A stretch of 64,000 bases of DNA from Mesorhizobium sp. Root157 (GTDB lineage Bacteria; Pseudomonadota; Alphaproteobacteria; Rhizobiales; Rhizobiaceae). Below the pieces are notes generated by a model. That model saw only the letters and a list, made by a program, of their open reading frames with translations. It was not told where the DNA came from and did not search any database. The DNA lies in contig NZ_LMGJ01000033.1 of the NCBI RefSeq assembly GCF_001427385.1, positions 213,562-277,561 of the forward strand. Direction: 5' to 3'. Numbering within the stretch: position 1 is the stretch's first letter; each line of letters opens with the position of its first letter. Positions 16,563 to 25,101 of this stretch are shown here, one piece after another. The position numbers and the translations under genes are program-made.

Positions 16563-17822
16563 TTACTTCGCCGGCTTGTACCAGCTGTCGAGACCGTCCT
16601 GCAGCTTCTTGGCAGCGACTTCCGGCGTATCGGTTCCGTTGATGACGTTTGCCGATTCAACCCAGGTCTCGTTTTCCAGGTTCGGCGTACCGCGCGACAG
16701 GATCTGGTAGGTCGAACGGATCGTCGACTTGCACTTGTCGCGCCAGGACACGAATTCCTGGGCCAGCGGATCCGCCATTTTCACCGGTGTCGAATTCAAG
16801 CTGAAGAAGCCCGGCAATGCGTTCGCATAGATTTCCGCGAACTCGGGCGAAGCGACCCATGTCAGGAAGGTCTTGGCCGCGTCCGGGCTTTTCGAGGCGG
16901 CGTTGAGGCCGATACCGATGTCGGTGTGGTCGGAAATATAGCAGGTATCGCCTGCCTTCTTCACCGGCGGCGGAAACGCACCCATCTTGAACTGGGCCTG
17001 GGTGTTGAAGACCGAGATTTCCCACGAGCCGGCCGGGAAAATCGCCGCGCGGCCGAGCGTGAACAGGTTCTGGCTGTCAGGATAGGTCTGGGCTTCGAAG
17101 CCATCGCCGAGGTAAGGCTTCCACTTGGCCAGCGTCGCGAACGGTTCGACCCACTGCGGGTCGGTCAGCTTCTGTTCGCCCTTGAGCAGAGCCAGGCGGC
17201 CTTCCTCGCCATGCCAGTAGTTCGGGCCGATATTCTGGTAGCCCATGGTGGCTGCTTCCCACAGGTCCTTGGTGCCCATCGCCATCGGCACGAAGGTGCC
17301 GTCCGCCTTGATCTTGTCGAGGGCGGCGAAGAACTCATCCTCGGTCGCCGGCGGCGTGATGCCGAGCTGATCGAAGGCATCCTTGTTGTAGATAAAGCCA
17401 TGGATGACGGATGCCATCGGCACGCAGAACGTTGCCTTGCCATCGTCGGTCGTCCAGGCGGATTTAGCGACGTCGGAGAAGTTCTCCATGCCGGACAGGC
17501 TGGTGAGATCGGCGAGCTTGCCCTTGGTGTAGAGGTCGAGCGAGGCGTCGAACGGCCGGCAGGTGATGATGTCGCCGGCCGAGCCCGCATCGAGCTTGGC
17601 GTTCAAGGCTGCGTTGTATTCGGTCGGTGCCGATGGTGAGAACACCACCTTGATGCCTGGGTTTTTGGCCTCGAACGCCGGGATCAACTTGTCCTGCCAG
17701 ATAGCAAGGTCGTCGTTGCGCCAGCTTTCGATGGTCAGCGTAGCGTCCTGGGCGAAAGCGGCTCCGGCGGAGCAAAGAACGCTCGATCCCAGAAGAATTG
17801 CCGTCAAGAGTTTCGTGTTCAT
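16563..17822 (-). CDS. sugar ABC transporter substrate-binding protein
   Basis: A 419-residue periplasmic binding protein (family 1, MalE-like). A Sec signal ends at about residue 25 (SAGAAFA-Q). Typical features are TLTIESWRNDDLAIWQDKLIP at the mature N-terminus and GSWEISVFNTQAQFKMGAFP in the ligand-cleft region. It lies 24 bp after murQ on the same strand. The presence of MurQ, NagA and kinase genes nearby suggests an amino sugar such as GlcNAc, MurNAc or a chitin/peptidoglycan fragment as ligand. Confidence 0.9.
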   Translation of the reverse strand: MNTKLLTAILLGSSVLCSAGAAFAQDATLTIESWRNDDLAIWQDKLIPAFEAKNPGIKVVFSPSAPTEYNAALNAKLDAGSAGDIITCRPFDASLDLYTKGKLADLTSLSGMENFSDVAKSAWTTDDGKATFCVPMASVIHGFIYNKDAFDQLGITPPATEDEFFAALDKIKADGTFVPMAMGTKDLWEAATMGYQNIGPNYWHGEEGRLALLKGEQKLTDPQWVEPFATLAKWKPYLGDGFEAQTYPDSQNLFTLGRAAIFPAGSWEISVFNTQAQFKMGAFPPPVKKAGDTCYISDHTDIGIGLNAASKSPDAAKTFLTWVASPEFAEIYANALPGFFSLNSTPVKMADPLAQEFVSWRDKCKSTIRSTYQILSRGTPNLENETWVESANVINGTDTPEVAAKKLQDGLDSWYKPAK

Positions 17823-17846
17823 GCTCAGTCTCCCTGTTGACCTTTG

Positions 17847-18785
17847 TCAGGTTCGGTTTTTGACGAGATCGGAGGTCGCCTGCCCCCTGCTCCCCTCAAT
17901 TGCGGAAAGGGCAGGCCTAAGCTTCTGGCCTGTCCCGTCCAGTAGTTTGCGAGCCGCCTCGGCGCTGCCGGCGCCTGCCGCAAGCAGGACGGCCGTCTTG
18001 ACCTCTCCGCCGCCACGTTCCAGCAACGCCTGGGCTTCGTCCCCGTCGCGGCCGGTGATTGCGGAAACGATGCGGCTGGCGCGGTCGCGCAGCTTCTTGT
18101 TGTCGGCGGTAAGGCTGACCATGTAGCCGTCATGGACATGGCCGAGATGAATGGCGGCCAAAGTCGACATCATGTTGAGAGCGATCTTCTGGGCAGTACC
18201 GGCGCCCATACGGGTCGAGCCGGCAATCACTTCCGGCGGCGTCTCGATGAGAACGGCCACATCGGCCTTCTCGAACAAGGGAGCGCCCTTGTTGTTGGCG
18301 ATGGCGATGGTGGCGGCACCGCTGGACTTCGCCTCCTCGAGCGCCCGCACCGCATAAGGCGTAGAGCCGCTGGCCGAGATGGCGATGACGCAATCGGCGG
18401 AACCGACACCGCAGTCCCCGATTGCCTTGGCGGCATCGGTCGCATCGTCTTCAGGCCCACCGGCAAGATTGTGAAGCGCTTCGTCGCCACCCGCGATCAG
18501 TATCGCGATGCGGTCGCGGGCAATGCCAAAGGTGCCAGGCAGTTCCAGGCCGTCTGCCAGCGCCATCAGGCCCGAGCTGCCGGCAGCCGCATAGACCAGC
18601 CTTCCCCCGCTGCCGAGCCTGTCGGCGATCAGCCGCGCTGCGACCGCGATCTGCGGTATGGCCTGGCGCACCGCACTTGCCGCCTCGACCTGAGCATCGG
18701 CCAGCGCGGAAAGCACGGCGTGCGGCGGCTGAATATCCAGCCCCCCGGCACTTCGGTGCAGCGCTTCCGTGCGCATTTCCGCCAT
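17847..18785 (-). CDS. murQ: N-acetylmuramic acid 6-phosphate etherase
   Basis: A 312-residue SIS-domain lyase that cleaves the lactyl ether of MurNAc-6-phosphate to give GlcNAc-6-phosphate and lactate. Family motifs are present: AAAGSSGLMALADGLELPGT (about residues 66-85), GGPEDD with the catalytic Glu, SASGSTPYA, and STRMGAGTAQKIALNMMST. The ATG at 18785 follows a GGAGG site; the longer frame starting at 18827 covers the promoter. It heads the transport operon and is divergent from the kinase/nagA operon. Its product feeds NagA encoded across the divergon. Confidence 0.92.
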   Translation of the reverse strand: MAEMRTEALHRSAGGLDIQPPHAVLSALADAQVEAASAVRQAIPQIAVAARLIADRLGSGGRLVYAAAGSSGLMALADGLELPGTFGIARDRIAILIAGGDEALHNLAGGPEDDATDAAKAIGDCGVGSADCVIAISASGSTPYAVRALEEAKSSGAATIAIANNKGAPLFEKADVAVLIETPPEVIAGSTRMGAGTAQKIALNMMSTLAAIHLGHVHDGYMVSLTADNKKLRDRASRIVSAITGRDGDEAQALLERGGGEVKTAVLLAAGAGSAEAARKLLDGTGQKLRPALSAIEGSRGQATSDLVKNRT

Positions 18786-18806
18786 CCCATTTCCTCCGAT
18801 AGCAAA

Positions 18807-18834
18807 ACAATACCAAAAAAATACCACTTGTCTA
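18807..18834 (-). promoter_or_regulatory. murQ promoter with TGGTAT direct-repeat operator
   Basis: On the minus strand TAGACA (-35, 18829-18834) and TATTGT (-10, 18807-18812) are 16 bp apart. The spacer and -10 carry two TGGTAT hexamers separated by 5 bp (18810-18826). The matching site stands in front of the divergent operon, so it is probably bound by the GntR regulator encoded there. Confidence 0.6.
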
Positions 18835-18935
18835 CACGCATTAACGATTTCTCTCGCCTCAAACGAGCATTATCGTAAAAACATGTTATTTTTCAATAAA
18901 ATACGCCTTAATCTTTTCGAAACAGAAATTAAGGC

Positions 18936-18963
18936 TTGGCTATTGGTATTTTATTGGTATCAT
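18936..18963 (+). promoter_or_regulatory. amino-sugar kinase operon promoter with TGGTAT direct-repeat operator
   Basis: TTGGCT (18936-18941) and TATCAT (18958-18963) with a 16-bp spacer. TGGTAT-N5-TGGTAT occupies 18944-18960, overlapping the -10 exactly as in the divergent murQ promoter. The leader to the TTG start is short. Confidence 0.6.
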
Positions 18964-18984
18964 CAAAACAGTGGAGGCATCGCG

Positions 18985-19866
18985 TTGGATTTCGTGCTCG
19001 GCATAGACGGCGGCGGCACCAGTTGCAGGGCGGCCCTTGCGACAGCGGATGGCGTTATCGTCGGGCGCGCCAAGAGCGGCGCGGCGAACATCCGCACAGA
19101 TTTGACCGGCGCGCGGGCGCATATCGTCGAAGCTGCCAGACTGGCATTCCTCGACGCAGGCAAGGACCCGAACCTCATCCCCGACACGCCGGCCGTACTG
19201 GGCTTGGCCGGCGCCAATGTCGGAACCTATCGCCAGCAATTGCAGGCAATCCTGCCATTTAGCCAAAGCCGCGTCGAGACGGATGCGGAAATTGCGCTGG
19301 AAGGGGCGATCGGCGATGGCGACGGCGCGATCGCCGTGCTCGGCACCGGCACGGCCTACATGGCGCGCAAGGGCGGGGTATCGCGGGCCATCGGCGGTTG
19401 GGGATTCCAGGTCGGCGACCAGGGCAGCGGCGCGCGCATCGGCCGCGATCTCCTGGAGCAGACCTTGCTGGCCCATGACGGCATCCGCAAGGCTTCCCCG
19501 CTGACGCACGAGATGCTTGCCGTCTTTCGCGGCGATCCGCAGGATGTTGTCGAGTTCACAACCAATGCCAAGCCCGGCGACTTCGGCGGCTTTGCGCCCA
19601 AGGTGTTCGAGCACGCCGCCAAGGGAGATGCGGTGGCCAGTTGGATCATTGACCGGGCAGTAGCCGACGTCGAGGCATCGCTTGCAGTCCTCGACCTCAA
19701 GGCGGGCGATGCCTTGTGCCTGCTTGGCGGACTGGCCGGGCTTTATGCGCCGCGCCTGTCGGCCAACTACCAGGCGTTGCTGCGTCCGCCGCTCGGCGAT
19801 GCGCTGAATGGTGCCGTGCGCATGGCCGCGCGCCTGTTCGCGCCCTCGGAGGCCGCGAATGGCTGA
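18985..19866 (+). CDS. BadF/BadG-type ATPase, N-acetylglucosamine kinase-like
   Basis: A 293-residue sugar kinase of the BadF/BadG/BcrA/BcrD (ASKHA) fold, the group that includes GlcNAc/MurNAc kinases. The phosphate-1 motif GIDGGGTSCR lies at residues 6-15, a second ATP motif GTGTAYMA near 112, and GWGFQVGDQGSGA is typical of GlcNAc kinases. The start is a TTG at 18985 preceded by GTGGAGG at 7-bp spacing; the long upstream extension reads through the promoter. The 3' end overlaps the GntR gene by 8 bp. It likely phosphorylates the amino sugar imported by the divergent transporter. Confidence 0.85.
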   Translation: MDFVLGIDGGGTSCRAALATADGVIVGRAKSGAANIRTDLTGARAHIVEAARLAFLDAGKDPNLIPDTPAVLGLAGANVGTYRQQLQAILPFSQSRVETDAEIALEGAIGDGDGAIAVLGTGTAYMARKGGVSRAIGGWGFQVGDQGSGARIGRDLLEQTLLAHDGIRKASPLTHEMLAVFRGDPQDVVEFTTNAKPGDFGGFAPKVFEHAAKGDAVASWIIDRAVADVEASLAVLDLKAGDALCLLGGLAGLYAPRLSANYQALLRPPLGDALNGAVRMAARLFAPSEAANG

Positions 19867-20647
19867 CGTCTCCGATCAGATCTTCGCCGGGCTGAAGCAA
19901 GCGGGGCAAAGCGGGCTACCGCTCTACCTTCAGCTTCGCAAGAATATCGAGGACGCCGTCAAAACCGGACTGATCGGCCCCGGCGACGCCTTGCCGTCGG
20001 AGCGCGACATTGCCACCAAGGCCGATATTTCGCGCGTCACCGTGCGCAAGGCGGTGCACGATCTGGTCAAGGGCGGCATCCTCGTCCAGCGCCATGGATC
20101 GGGCACCTTTGTCGCGCCGCGCGTCGAGCGCGTGGAGCAATCCCTGTCGCGGCTCACCTCCTTCACCGAAGACATGGCCCGGCGTGGCATGACGGTTCGC
20201 TCGGCCTGGCTGGATCGAGGCATCTTCGCGCCCTCACCGGAAGAAATGATGGTGCTTGGCCTGTCGTCCAAGGAACTGGTCGCGCGCATCGCGCGCCTGC
20301 GCATTGCCGACGATACGCCGCTGGCGATCGAACGGGCGTCGCTTTCGACATCCATCCTGGCCGATCCGGCGGCAATCGATTCTTCGCTCTACAGTGCGCT
20401 TGAGAAAACGGGCAACCGGCCGGTTCGCGCCGTTCAGCGGATATCTGCCGCAAATTTGAACGAGACCGATGCCAAGTTGCTCGATGTACAGGCCGGTGTC
20501 GCGGGCCTCCATATAGAGCGCATCTCCTATCTGGCGAGCGGCAGGGTGGTCGAATTCACCCGCTCGATCTATCGCGGCGACGCCTATGATTTTGTCGCGG
20601 AGTTGCGGCTGAGCGGCCCTGACAACGAACTGGGAGGCCGACCATGA
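19859..20647 (+). CDS. GntR-family transcriptional regulator (HutC/NagR-type)
   Basis: A 262-residue repressor with an N-terminal winged helix (residues about 15-85, including LPSERDIATKADISRVTVRK) and a C-terminal UTRA ligand-binding domain (RIARLRIADDTPLAIERASL). HutC/NagR-type regulators sense sugar phosphates such as GlcN-6-P. It overlaps the kinase by 8 bp and the SIS gene by 4 bp. The paired TGGTAT sites in the divergent promoters are its most likely targets. Confidence 0.9.
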   Translation: MADVSDQIFAGLKQAGQSGLPLYLQLRKNIEDAVKTGLIGPGDALPSERDIATKADISRVTVRKAVHDLVKGGILVQRHGSGTFVAPRVERVEQSLSRLTSFTEDMARRGMTVRSAWLDRGIFAPSPEEMMVLGLSSKELVARIARLRIADDTPLAIERASLSTSILADPAAIDSSLYSALEKTGNRPVRAVQRISAANLNETDAKLLDVQAGVAGLHIERISYLASGRVVEFTRSIYRGDAYDFVAELRLSGPDNELGGRP

Positions 20648-21675
20648 CGGCACAGAAAACCCATATGCGCCGGGAGATCGAGGAGATACCACAGGCGGTC
20701 GCCCGCTTGCTCGATGGTTCGGCCCCTTCGCTGACTGAGGCGGGGCGCGGAATACGGGAACGCGATCCGAATTTCGTCGTTACCGTTGCGAGAGGCTCGT
20801 CCGACCACGCGGCGACTTTCCTGAAATACGCCATCGAACTGACCGCCGGACTGGCCGTGGCGTCGGTCGGGCCATCGGTGGCGTCCATCTACGGCGCCAA
20901 GTTGAGGCTAAACGGTTCCGCCTGCCTCGCCGTCTCGCAGTCTGGCAAAAGCCCCGACATCGTCGCCATGGCCGAGAGTGCCGGGCAGCGTGGTGCGCTG
21001 ACCATCGCCTTGACGAATACGGCGGACTCGCCGCTCGCGCGAGCCTGCAACCACTCCATAGATATTCTGGCCGGGCCGGAGCGCAGCGTGGCCGCGACCA
21101 AGACATTCGTGAATTCCGCAGTCGCAGGCCTCGCCCTGATGGCCCATTGCACGAACGACGAGACTTTGCTCGCCGCGCTGCGGGAATTGCCCGGCAAGCT
21201 CGAACTGGCGATCGGCTGCGACTGGATGGCGCTTGCCGGCGCGCTGGAGGGTCAGAAATCCTTGTTCATATTGGGTCGCGGCCCATCCTTCGCCATCGCC
21301 AGCGAAGCAGCGCTGAAATTCAAGGAAACCTGCGCCATGCACGCGGAAGCCTACAGCACTGCCGAGGTGATGCACGGGCCGCTTGCCCTGGTAGGCCCGA
21401 AATTTCCTGTGCTGGCCCTTGCCTCGCGCGATGCCGCAGAACGGTCGGTCGCCGATACCGCCGACGCGCTGGCGGCAAAGGAAGCGGCGGCATTCGCCAC
21501 CACCGGGTTGGCGAAACGCGCCCGGCATCTGCCGTTTGTCGCGACAGGCCATACGCTGACAGAGCCGTTGGCGCTGATCGTGTCGTTCTATTCCTTTGTC
21601 GAGGCCTTCGCCCGCCATCGCGGCCTCAATCCCGATGCGCCGCCCAATTTGCACAAGGTCACCGAAACCGTATGA
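20644..21675 (+). CDS. SIS-domain sugar isomerase/deaminase (NagB-II / AgaS-like)
   Basis: A 343-residue protein with two SIS domains (SQSGKSPD near residue 98 and GRGPSFAIASEAALKFKE near 215), like the isomerase half of GlmS without the glutaminase domain. Such proteins act as glucosamine-6-phosphate deaminases in bacteria that lack classical NagB, giving fructose-6-phosphate. The C-terminal DAPPNLHKVTETV matches the conserved GlmS tail. ATGA overlaps join it to the genes on both sides, giving a complete route with the kinase and NagA. Confidence 0.87.
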   Translation: MTAQKTHMRREIEEIPQAVARLLDGSAPSLTEAGRGIRERDPNFVVTVARGSSDHAATFLKYAIELTAGLAVASVGPSVASIYGAKLRLNGSACLAVSQSGKSPDIVAMAESAGQRGALTIALTNTADSPLARACNHSIDILAGPERSVAATKTFVNSAVAGLALMAHCTNDETLLAALRELPGKLELAIGCDWMALAGALEGQKSLFILGRGPSFAIASEAALKFKETCAMHAEAYSTAEVMHGPLALVGPKFPVLALASRDAAERSVADTADALAAKEAAAFATTGLAKRARHLPFVATGHTLTEPLALIVSFYSFVEAFARHRGLNPDAPPNLHKVTETV

Positions 21676-22835
21676 ACGGCCGCTTCGCCCTTTTCGCCGC
21701 GCGGATTTTCGACGGCGACGCCTGGCATGAAGACGCGGCGCTGGTCATTGCAAATGGCAGCATCGAAGCCATCTTGCCGCAAGGCTCGCTACCTGCCGAC
21801 CTGAACCTGGTCGACGGCAAGGACGCCATCCTCGCGCCCGGCTTCACCGACCTTCAGGTCAATGGCGGCGGCGGCGTCATGCTCAACGACCACCCCGATG
21901 TCGCCTCGATCGAAACGATCTGCGCGGCCCATGCGCCGTTCGGAACCACGGCGCTGTTGCCGACCCTCATCACCGACACGCCGGAAATCACGGCGGCCGC
22001 AGTGTCGGCAGGCAAGGAGGCCGCAAAGCTTGGGGTTCCGGGGTTTCTTGGCCTGCATCTTGAAGGCCCGCATCTGTCGCTGGCCCGCAAGGGCGCACAC
22101 GATCCCAAACTGATCCGACCGATGACTGGCGCGGACCAGTCGGCGTTGATTGAGGCAAAGGCCGGCCTGCCGGTGCTTTTGACGACCGTGGCACCGGAAT
22201 CCGCGACCACGGACCAGGTCAGGGCGTTGGCGCAGGCCGGCATCGTCGTCAGTCTCGGCCATTCCGATGCCGGCTATGCCACCGCCGGCTCCTATGCCGA
22301 AGCTGGCGCTTCCGTCGTCACCCACCTGTTCAACGCGATGAGCCAGATCGGCAACCGCGAGCCAGGCCTAGCAGGGGCTGCCATCGACACGGGAACGCTC
22401 GCGGCCGGCCTGATCGCCGACGGCATCCATGTCGAGGCTGCAACCATCGGCATCGCGCTGCGCGCCAAGCTGGGACCGGCGCGGATCTTCCTCGTCACCG
22501 ACGCCATGGCGACCATCGGCACCGACATGACGTCGTTTGCGCTTAACGGTCGCACCATCTACCGCAAGGAAGGCCGCCTGACACTTGCCGACGGCACCCT
22601 GGCAGGCGCCGATCTCGACATGATCTCGGCAGTCCGCTTCATGCACGAGGTGATCGGGGTGGAATTGGGAGAGGCGCTGCGCATGGCCTCGGCCTATCCG
22701 GCCCAGGCAGTCGGGCAATCGCACCGCATCGGTCGGCTGGCCAAGGGGCAGGCGGCAAATGTTGTCGCTTTGTCCGAAGACCTGGCCGTCAACGGCGTCT
22801 GGATCGGCGGCGACAAGGTGTTTAGCGCGAGTTGA
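21672..22835 (+). CDS. nagA: N-acetylglucosamine-6-phosphate deacetylase
   Basis: A 387-residue amidohydrolase converting GlcNAc-6-P to GlcN-6-P and acetate. Metal/substrate motifs are visible: APGFTDLQVNGGGG, GLHLEGPHLS with the metal Glu, LGHSDAGY and THLFNAMSQ, and the catalytic Asp in FLVTDAMA. Length is normal. It ends the operon 21 bp before the convergent rpe gene. The ATG overlaps the SIS gene stop (ATGA). Confidence 0.93.
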   Translation: MNGRFALFAARIFDGDAWHEDAALVIANGSIEAILPQGSLPADLNLVDGKDAILAPGFTDLQVNGGGGVMLNDHPDVASIETICAAHAPFGTTALLPTLITDTPEITAAAVSAGKEAAKLGVPGFLGLHLEGPHLSLARKGAHDPKLIRPMTGADQSALIEAKAGLPVLLTTVAPESATTDQVRALAQAGIVVSLGHSDAGYATAGSYAEAGASVVTHLFNAMSQIGNREPGLAGAAIDTGTLAAGLIADGIHVEAATIGIALRAKLGPARIFLVTDAMATIGTDMTSFALNGRTIYRKEGRLTLADGTLAGADLDMISAVRFMHEVIGVELGEALRMASAYPAQAVGQSHRIGRLAKGQAANVVALSEDLAVNGVWIGGDKVFSAS

Positions 22836-22856
22836 GCCGTCGCGCGGCCGTGGTGT

Positions 22857-23534
22857 TCAGCGGATTGCGCCGTCTGCCGTGGAGCGGATCGCTTCGATAT
22901 TCTTGCGATACGCCTCGACACCATCGCCTTTGAATACGGCAGCCCCTGCCACAAGAACGTCGGCCCCGGCAGCGGTCACCAGCGGCGCCGTCTCCGGGGA
23001 AATGCCGCCGTCGATCTCGATATGGATCGGCCGGTTGCCGATCATCGCCTTCACGCGCTTCACCTTATCGACCATTGCCGGAATGAAAGCCTGCCCTCCA
23101 AAGCCCGGATTGACCGTCATGATCAGGATCAGGTCGAGCCGGTCCAGCACATATTCGATGGCGCTCTCAGGCGTCGCCGGATTGAGCGAAACACCTGCCT
23201 TCTTGCCCAGGTTGCGGATGGTCTGCAGCGAGCGGTCGAGATGCGGCCCTGCCTCGGCGTGGACGGTGATGCCGTCACAGCCGGCATCGGCGAAGGCGGC
23301 CAGGTAGGGATCGACAGGCGCGATCATCAGATGACAGTCGAAATAGGCCTTGGTGCGGTTGCGGATCGCCTTGATGACCGGCGGACCGAAAGTGATGTTG
23401 GGCACGAAATGGCCGTCCATCACGTCGAGATGCACCCAGTCCGCACCGGCGGCAACGACGGCCTCGACCTCGTCGCCGAGCCTCGAGAAATCCGAAGCCA
23501 ATACCGATGGCGCTATCAGGGTTTTTCCGCTCAT
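22857..23534 (-). CDS. rpe: ribulose-phosphate 3-epimerase
   Basis: A 225-residue TIM-barrel enzyme interconverting ribulose-5-P and xylulose-5-P in the pentose phosphate and Calvin pathways. [34 protein letters not shown] with metal ligands, [12 protein letters not shown] and [12 protein letters not shown] are all present. Length is normal. It is convergent with nagA and divergent from a small lipoprotein gene. Confidence 0.95.
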   Translation of the reverse strand: MSGKTLIAPSVLASDFSRLGDEVEAVVAAGADWVHLDVMDGHFVPNITFGPPVIKAIRNRTKAYFDCHLMIAPVDPYLAAFADAGCDGITVHAEAGPHLDRSLQTIRNLGKKAGVSLNPATPESAIEYVLDRLDLILIMTVNPGFGGQAFIPAMVDKVKRVKAMIGNRPIHIEIDGGISPETAPLVTAAGADVLVAGAAVFKGDGVEAYRKNIEAIRSTADGAIR

Positions 23535-23693
23535 GGCTGGCCTTCCCGGTTCGTGTAATTGTGGGCCTGCCTAAAGCCACGGGCCGCACTTGTCGAGTGG
23601 GCCGACGAGCGTTCCCCATCTTAGGGATTCTGGCCGCTGCCCACACAAAGCCAAAATCCTGCGCCACGGACATGGTGAAATCATCCATCGGAG

Positions 23694-24023
23694 TTGAATG
23701 TGAGATCGGCTATCGCGGCATCCGTTCTTTGCCTGACCGTTACCGGCTGCGCCAATTCGCTTGTCGTGGAGCAGGATCGCAATGTCGCCTCTTCGCTGCC
23801 CTACGACAGCGTTTCCTGTTCATCGCTTTTAACCGAGCGCGATCAATTGGCGCGAAGATACAATCTGCCGACGAATGCCAAGCCGATCTTCTCCAACCAG
23901 CCAATGGGGTTGGGACCTGTCATTCCAGATGTCCGTTCCGACCGCCGTCGGGGGATCGAAAAGGCAAGCGGCGAGATCGATGCGATGAACCGCTCGCTGG
24001 TTCGCCGCAGATGCGCCGGTTAA
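23694..24023 (+). CDS. small lipoprotein of unknown function
   Basis: A 109-residue protein with a signal peptide and lipobox (VTGC) near residue 19. The mature part is polar, with two further Cys and no known domain. No in-frame ATG exists: TTG at 23694 or GTG at 23700 is the start, the latter having a GGAG at better spacing. Function unknown; probably attached to an envelope membrane. Confidence 0.6.
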   Translation: MNVRSAIAASVLCLTVTGCANSLVVEQDRNVASSLPYDSVSCSSLLTERDQLARRYNLPTNAKPIFSNQPMGLGPVIPDVRSDRRRGIEKASGEIDAMNRSLVRRRCAG

Positions 24024-24040
24024 GCTAAAATCGGGCTACA

Positions 24041-24131
24041 GCATTGGGCCGAAAAGTGGACCCGGTTTTTGGATTGTTCCGACACTCCATCAAAGTGTTA
24101 GTGCGCCCTTTGTGCGTTCGAAAGGACGCAC
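24041..24131. repeat. degenerate palindromic repeat remnant
   Basis: The core GAAAAGTGGACCCGGTTTTT (24051-24070) is a diverged copy of the GTGGGAACCGG core seen elsewhere. A short stem (GTGCGT at 24112-24117 with ACGCAC at 24126-24131) follows. It fills the gap between the lipoprotein gene and the convergent ghrA. Confidence 0.45.
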
Positions 24132-24134
24132 GAC

Positions 24135-25085
24135 CTAGTAGCCGGCGGTGCGGTCGACGAGATTCTGCAGCGGTTCGCCACGCTCGAAGGCGGACATCTG
24201 CCGCAGCATGATCGGCACCAGATGGTTGGGGTCCGAAGTCGCAGCCGCATGCGGCGTGACGAAGATCTTCGGGTGGCTCCAGATCGGGCTGGTCCTGGGC
24301 AGCGGCTCGACCTCGAACACGTCGAGGCTTGCCTCCTTCAACGTACCGTCGTCCAGCGCCCGCAATATGTCGGCATCCTTCTGCAACCGGCCTCGACCAG
24401 CATTGATCAGCACCGCACCGCCGAGCCCATTGCGTTTGCGCAGTTCCTTGAGCAGGCCGTAGTTGACGATGCCTTTCGTCGCCGGCGTCAACGGCAGCAG
24501 GACGACCAGAATATCCGTTGCGTTGAGGAACGGGACCAGGCCGCTGTCACCGTTGAAGGTCGACACATCCGCCACCTGCTGTTCCTTGCGCGACCAGCCA
24601 TTGACCCGGAAGCCCAGCGACAGCAACGCGCTAGCGGCCGCCCTGCCCAGGCTGCCAAGCCCCATGATGCCGACGGAAATGTCGTTGGCCGTGCGCTGCG
24701 GCGGCTCGTGCCAGATCTTCTTCTTCTGCTGGCCTTGATAGAGCATCGCCTGGCGATGATGTTCGAGCACCCGCCAGACGACGAACTCGACCATATGCTG
24801 GGTCAGGTTGTCGGCCACCACCTTGACGATCGGCACATCCGGAACGGTGGGGTCGGCCATGATGTGGTCGACGCCGGCGCCGATAGAAAAGATCGCACGC
24901 AGGTTCGGCAGATTGGTGAGGAGATTGGGCTTCTGCTTCCACACCACCGCATAGGCGATCGAGGGATCGGAAGGCCCATTCGGCTCAAGCACCACCTCGC
25001 GCTCCGTGGACAAAAGCTCATGCCAGCGCTGCGGATGAAAGCCGGTAACGGCGAGCAGGACACGGCCCTTGTCGAGTTTAGGCAT
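24135..25085 (-). CDS. ghrA: glyoxylate/hydroxypyruvate reductase A-like D-2-hydroxyacid dehydrogenase
   Basis: A 316-residue NAD(P)-dependent enzyme. The nucleotide fold motif GIMGLGSLGRAAASALLSLG lies near residue 140; the catalytic Arg is in NAGRGRL, the Glu in FEVEPLP and the His in VTPHAAA. These reduce glyoxylate and hydroxypyruvate. The gene starts 16 bp after yejF, so it is likely read with the peptide transporter operon; why is unclear. Confidence 0.85.
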   Translation of the reverse strand: MPKLDKGRVLLAVTGFHPQRWHELLSTEREVVLEPNGPSDPSIAYAVVWKQKPNLLTNLPNLRAIFSIGAGVDHIMADPTVPDVPIVKVVADNLTQHMVEFVVWRVLEHHRQAMLYQGQQKKKIWHEPPQRTANDISVGIMGLGSLGRAAASALLSLGFRVNGWSRKEQQVADVSTFNGDSGLVPFLNATDILVVLLPLTPATKGIVNYGLLKELRKRNGLGGAVLINAGRGRLQKDADILRALDDGTLKEASLDVFEVEPLPRTSPIWSHPKIFVTPHAAATSDPNHLVPIMLRQMSAFERGEPLQNLVDRTAGY

Positions 25086-25101
25086 TTCTAGCTTCTCCGC
25101 C

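Noticed and set aside
24112..24131. Small hairpin next to the ghrA stop as a terminator
   Set aside because: Six-bp stem, eight-nt loop, no T-run; noted only as part of the repeat remnant.
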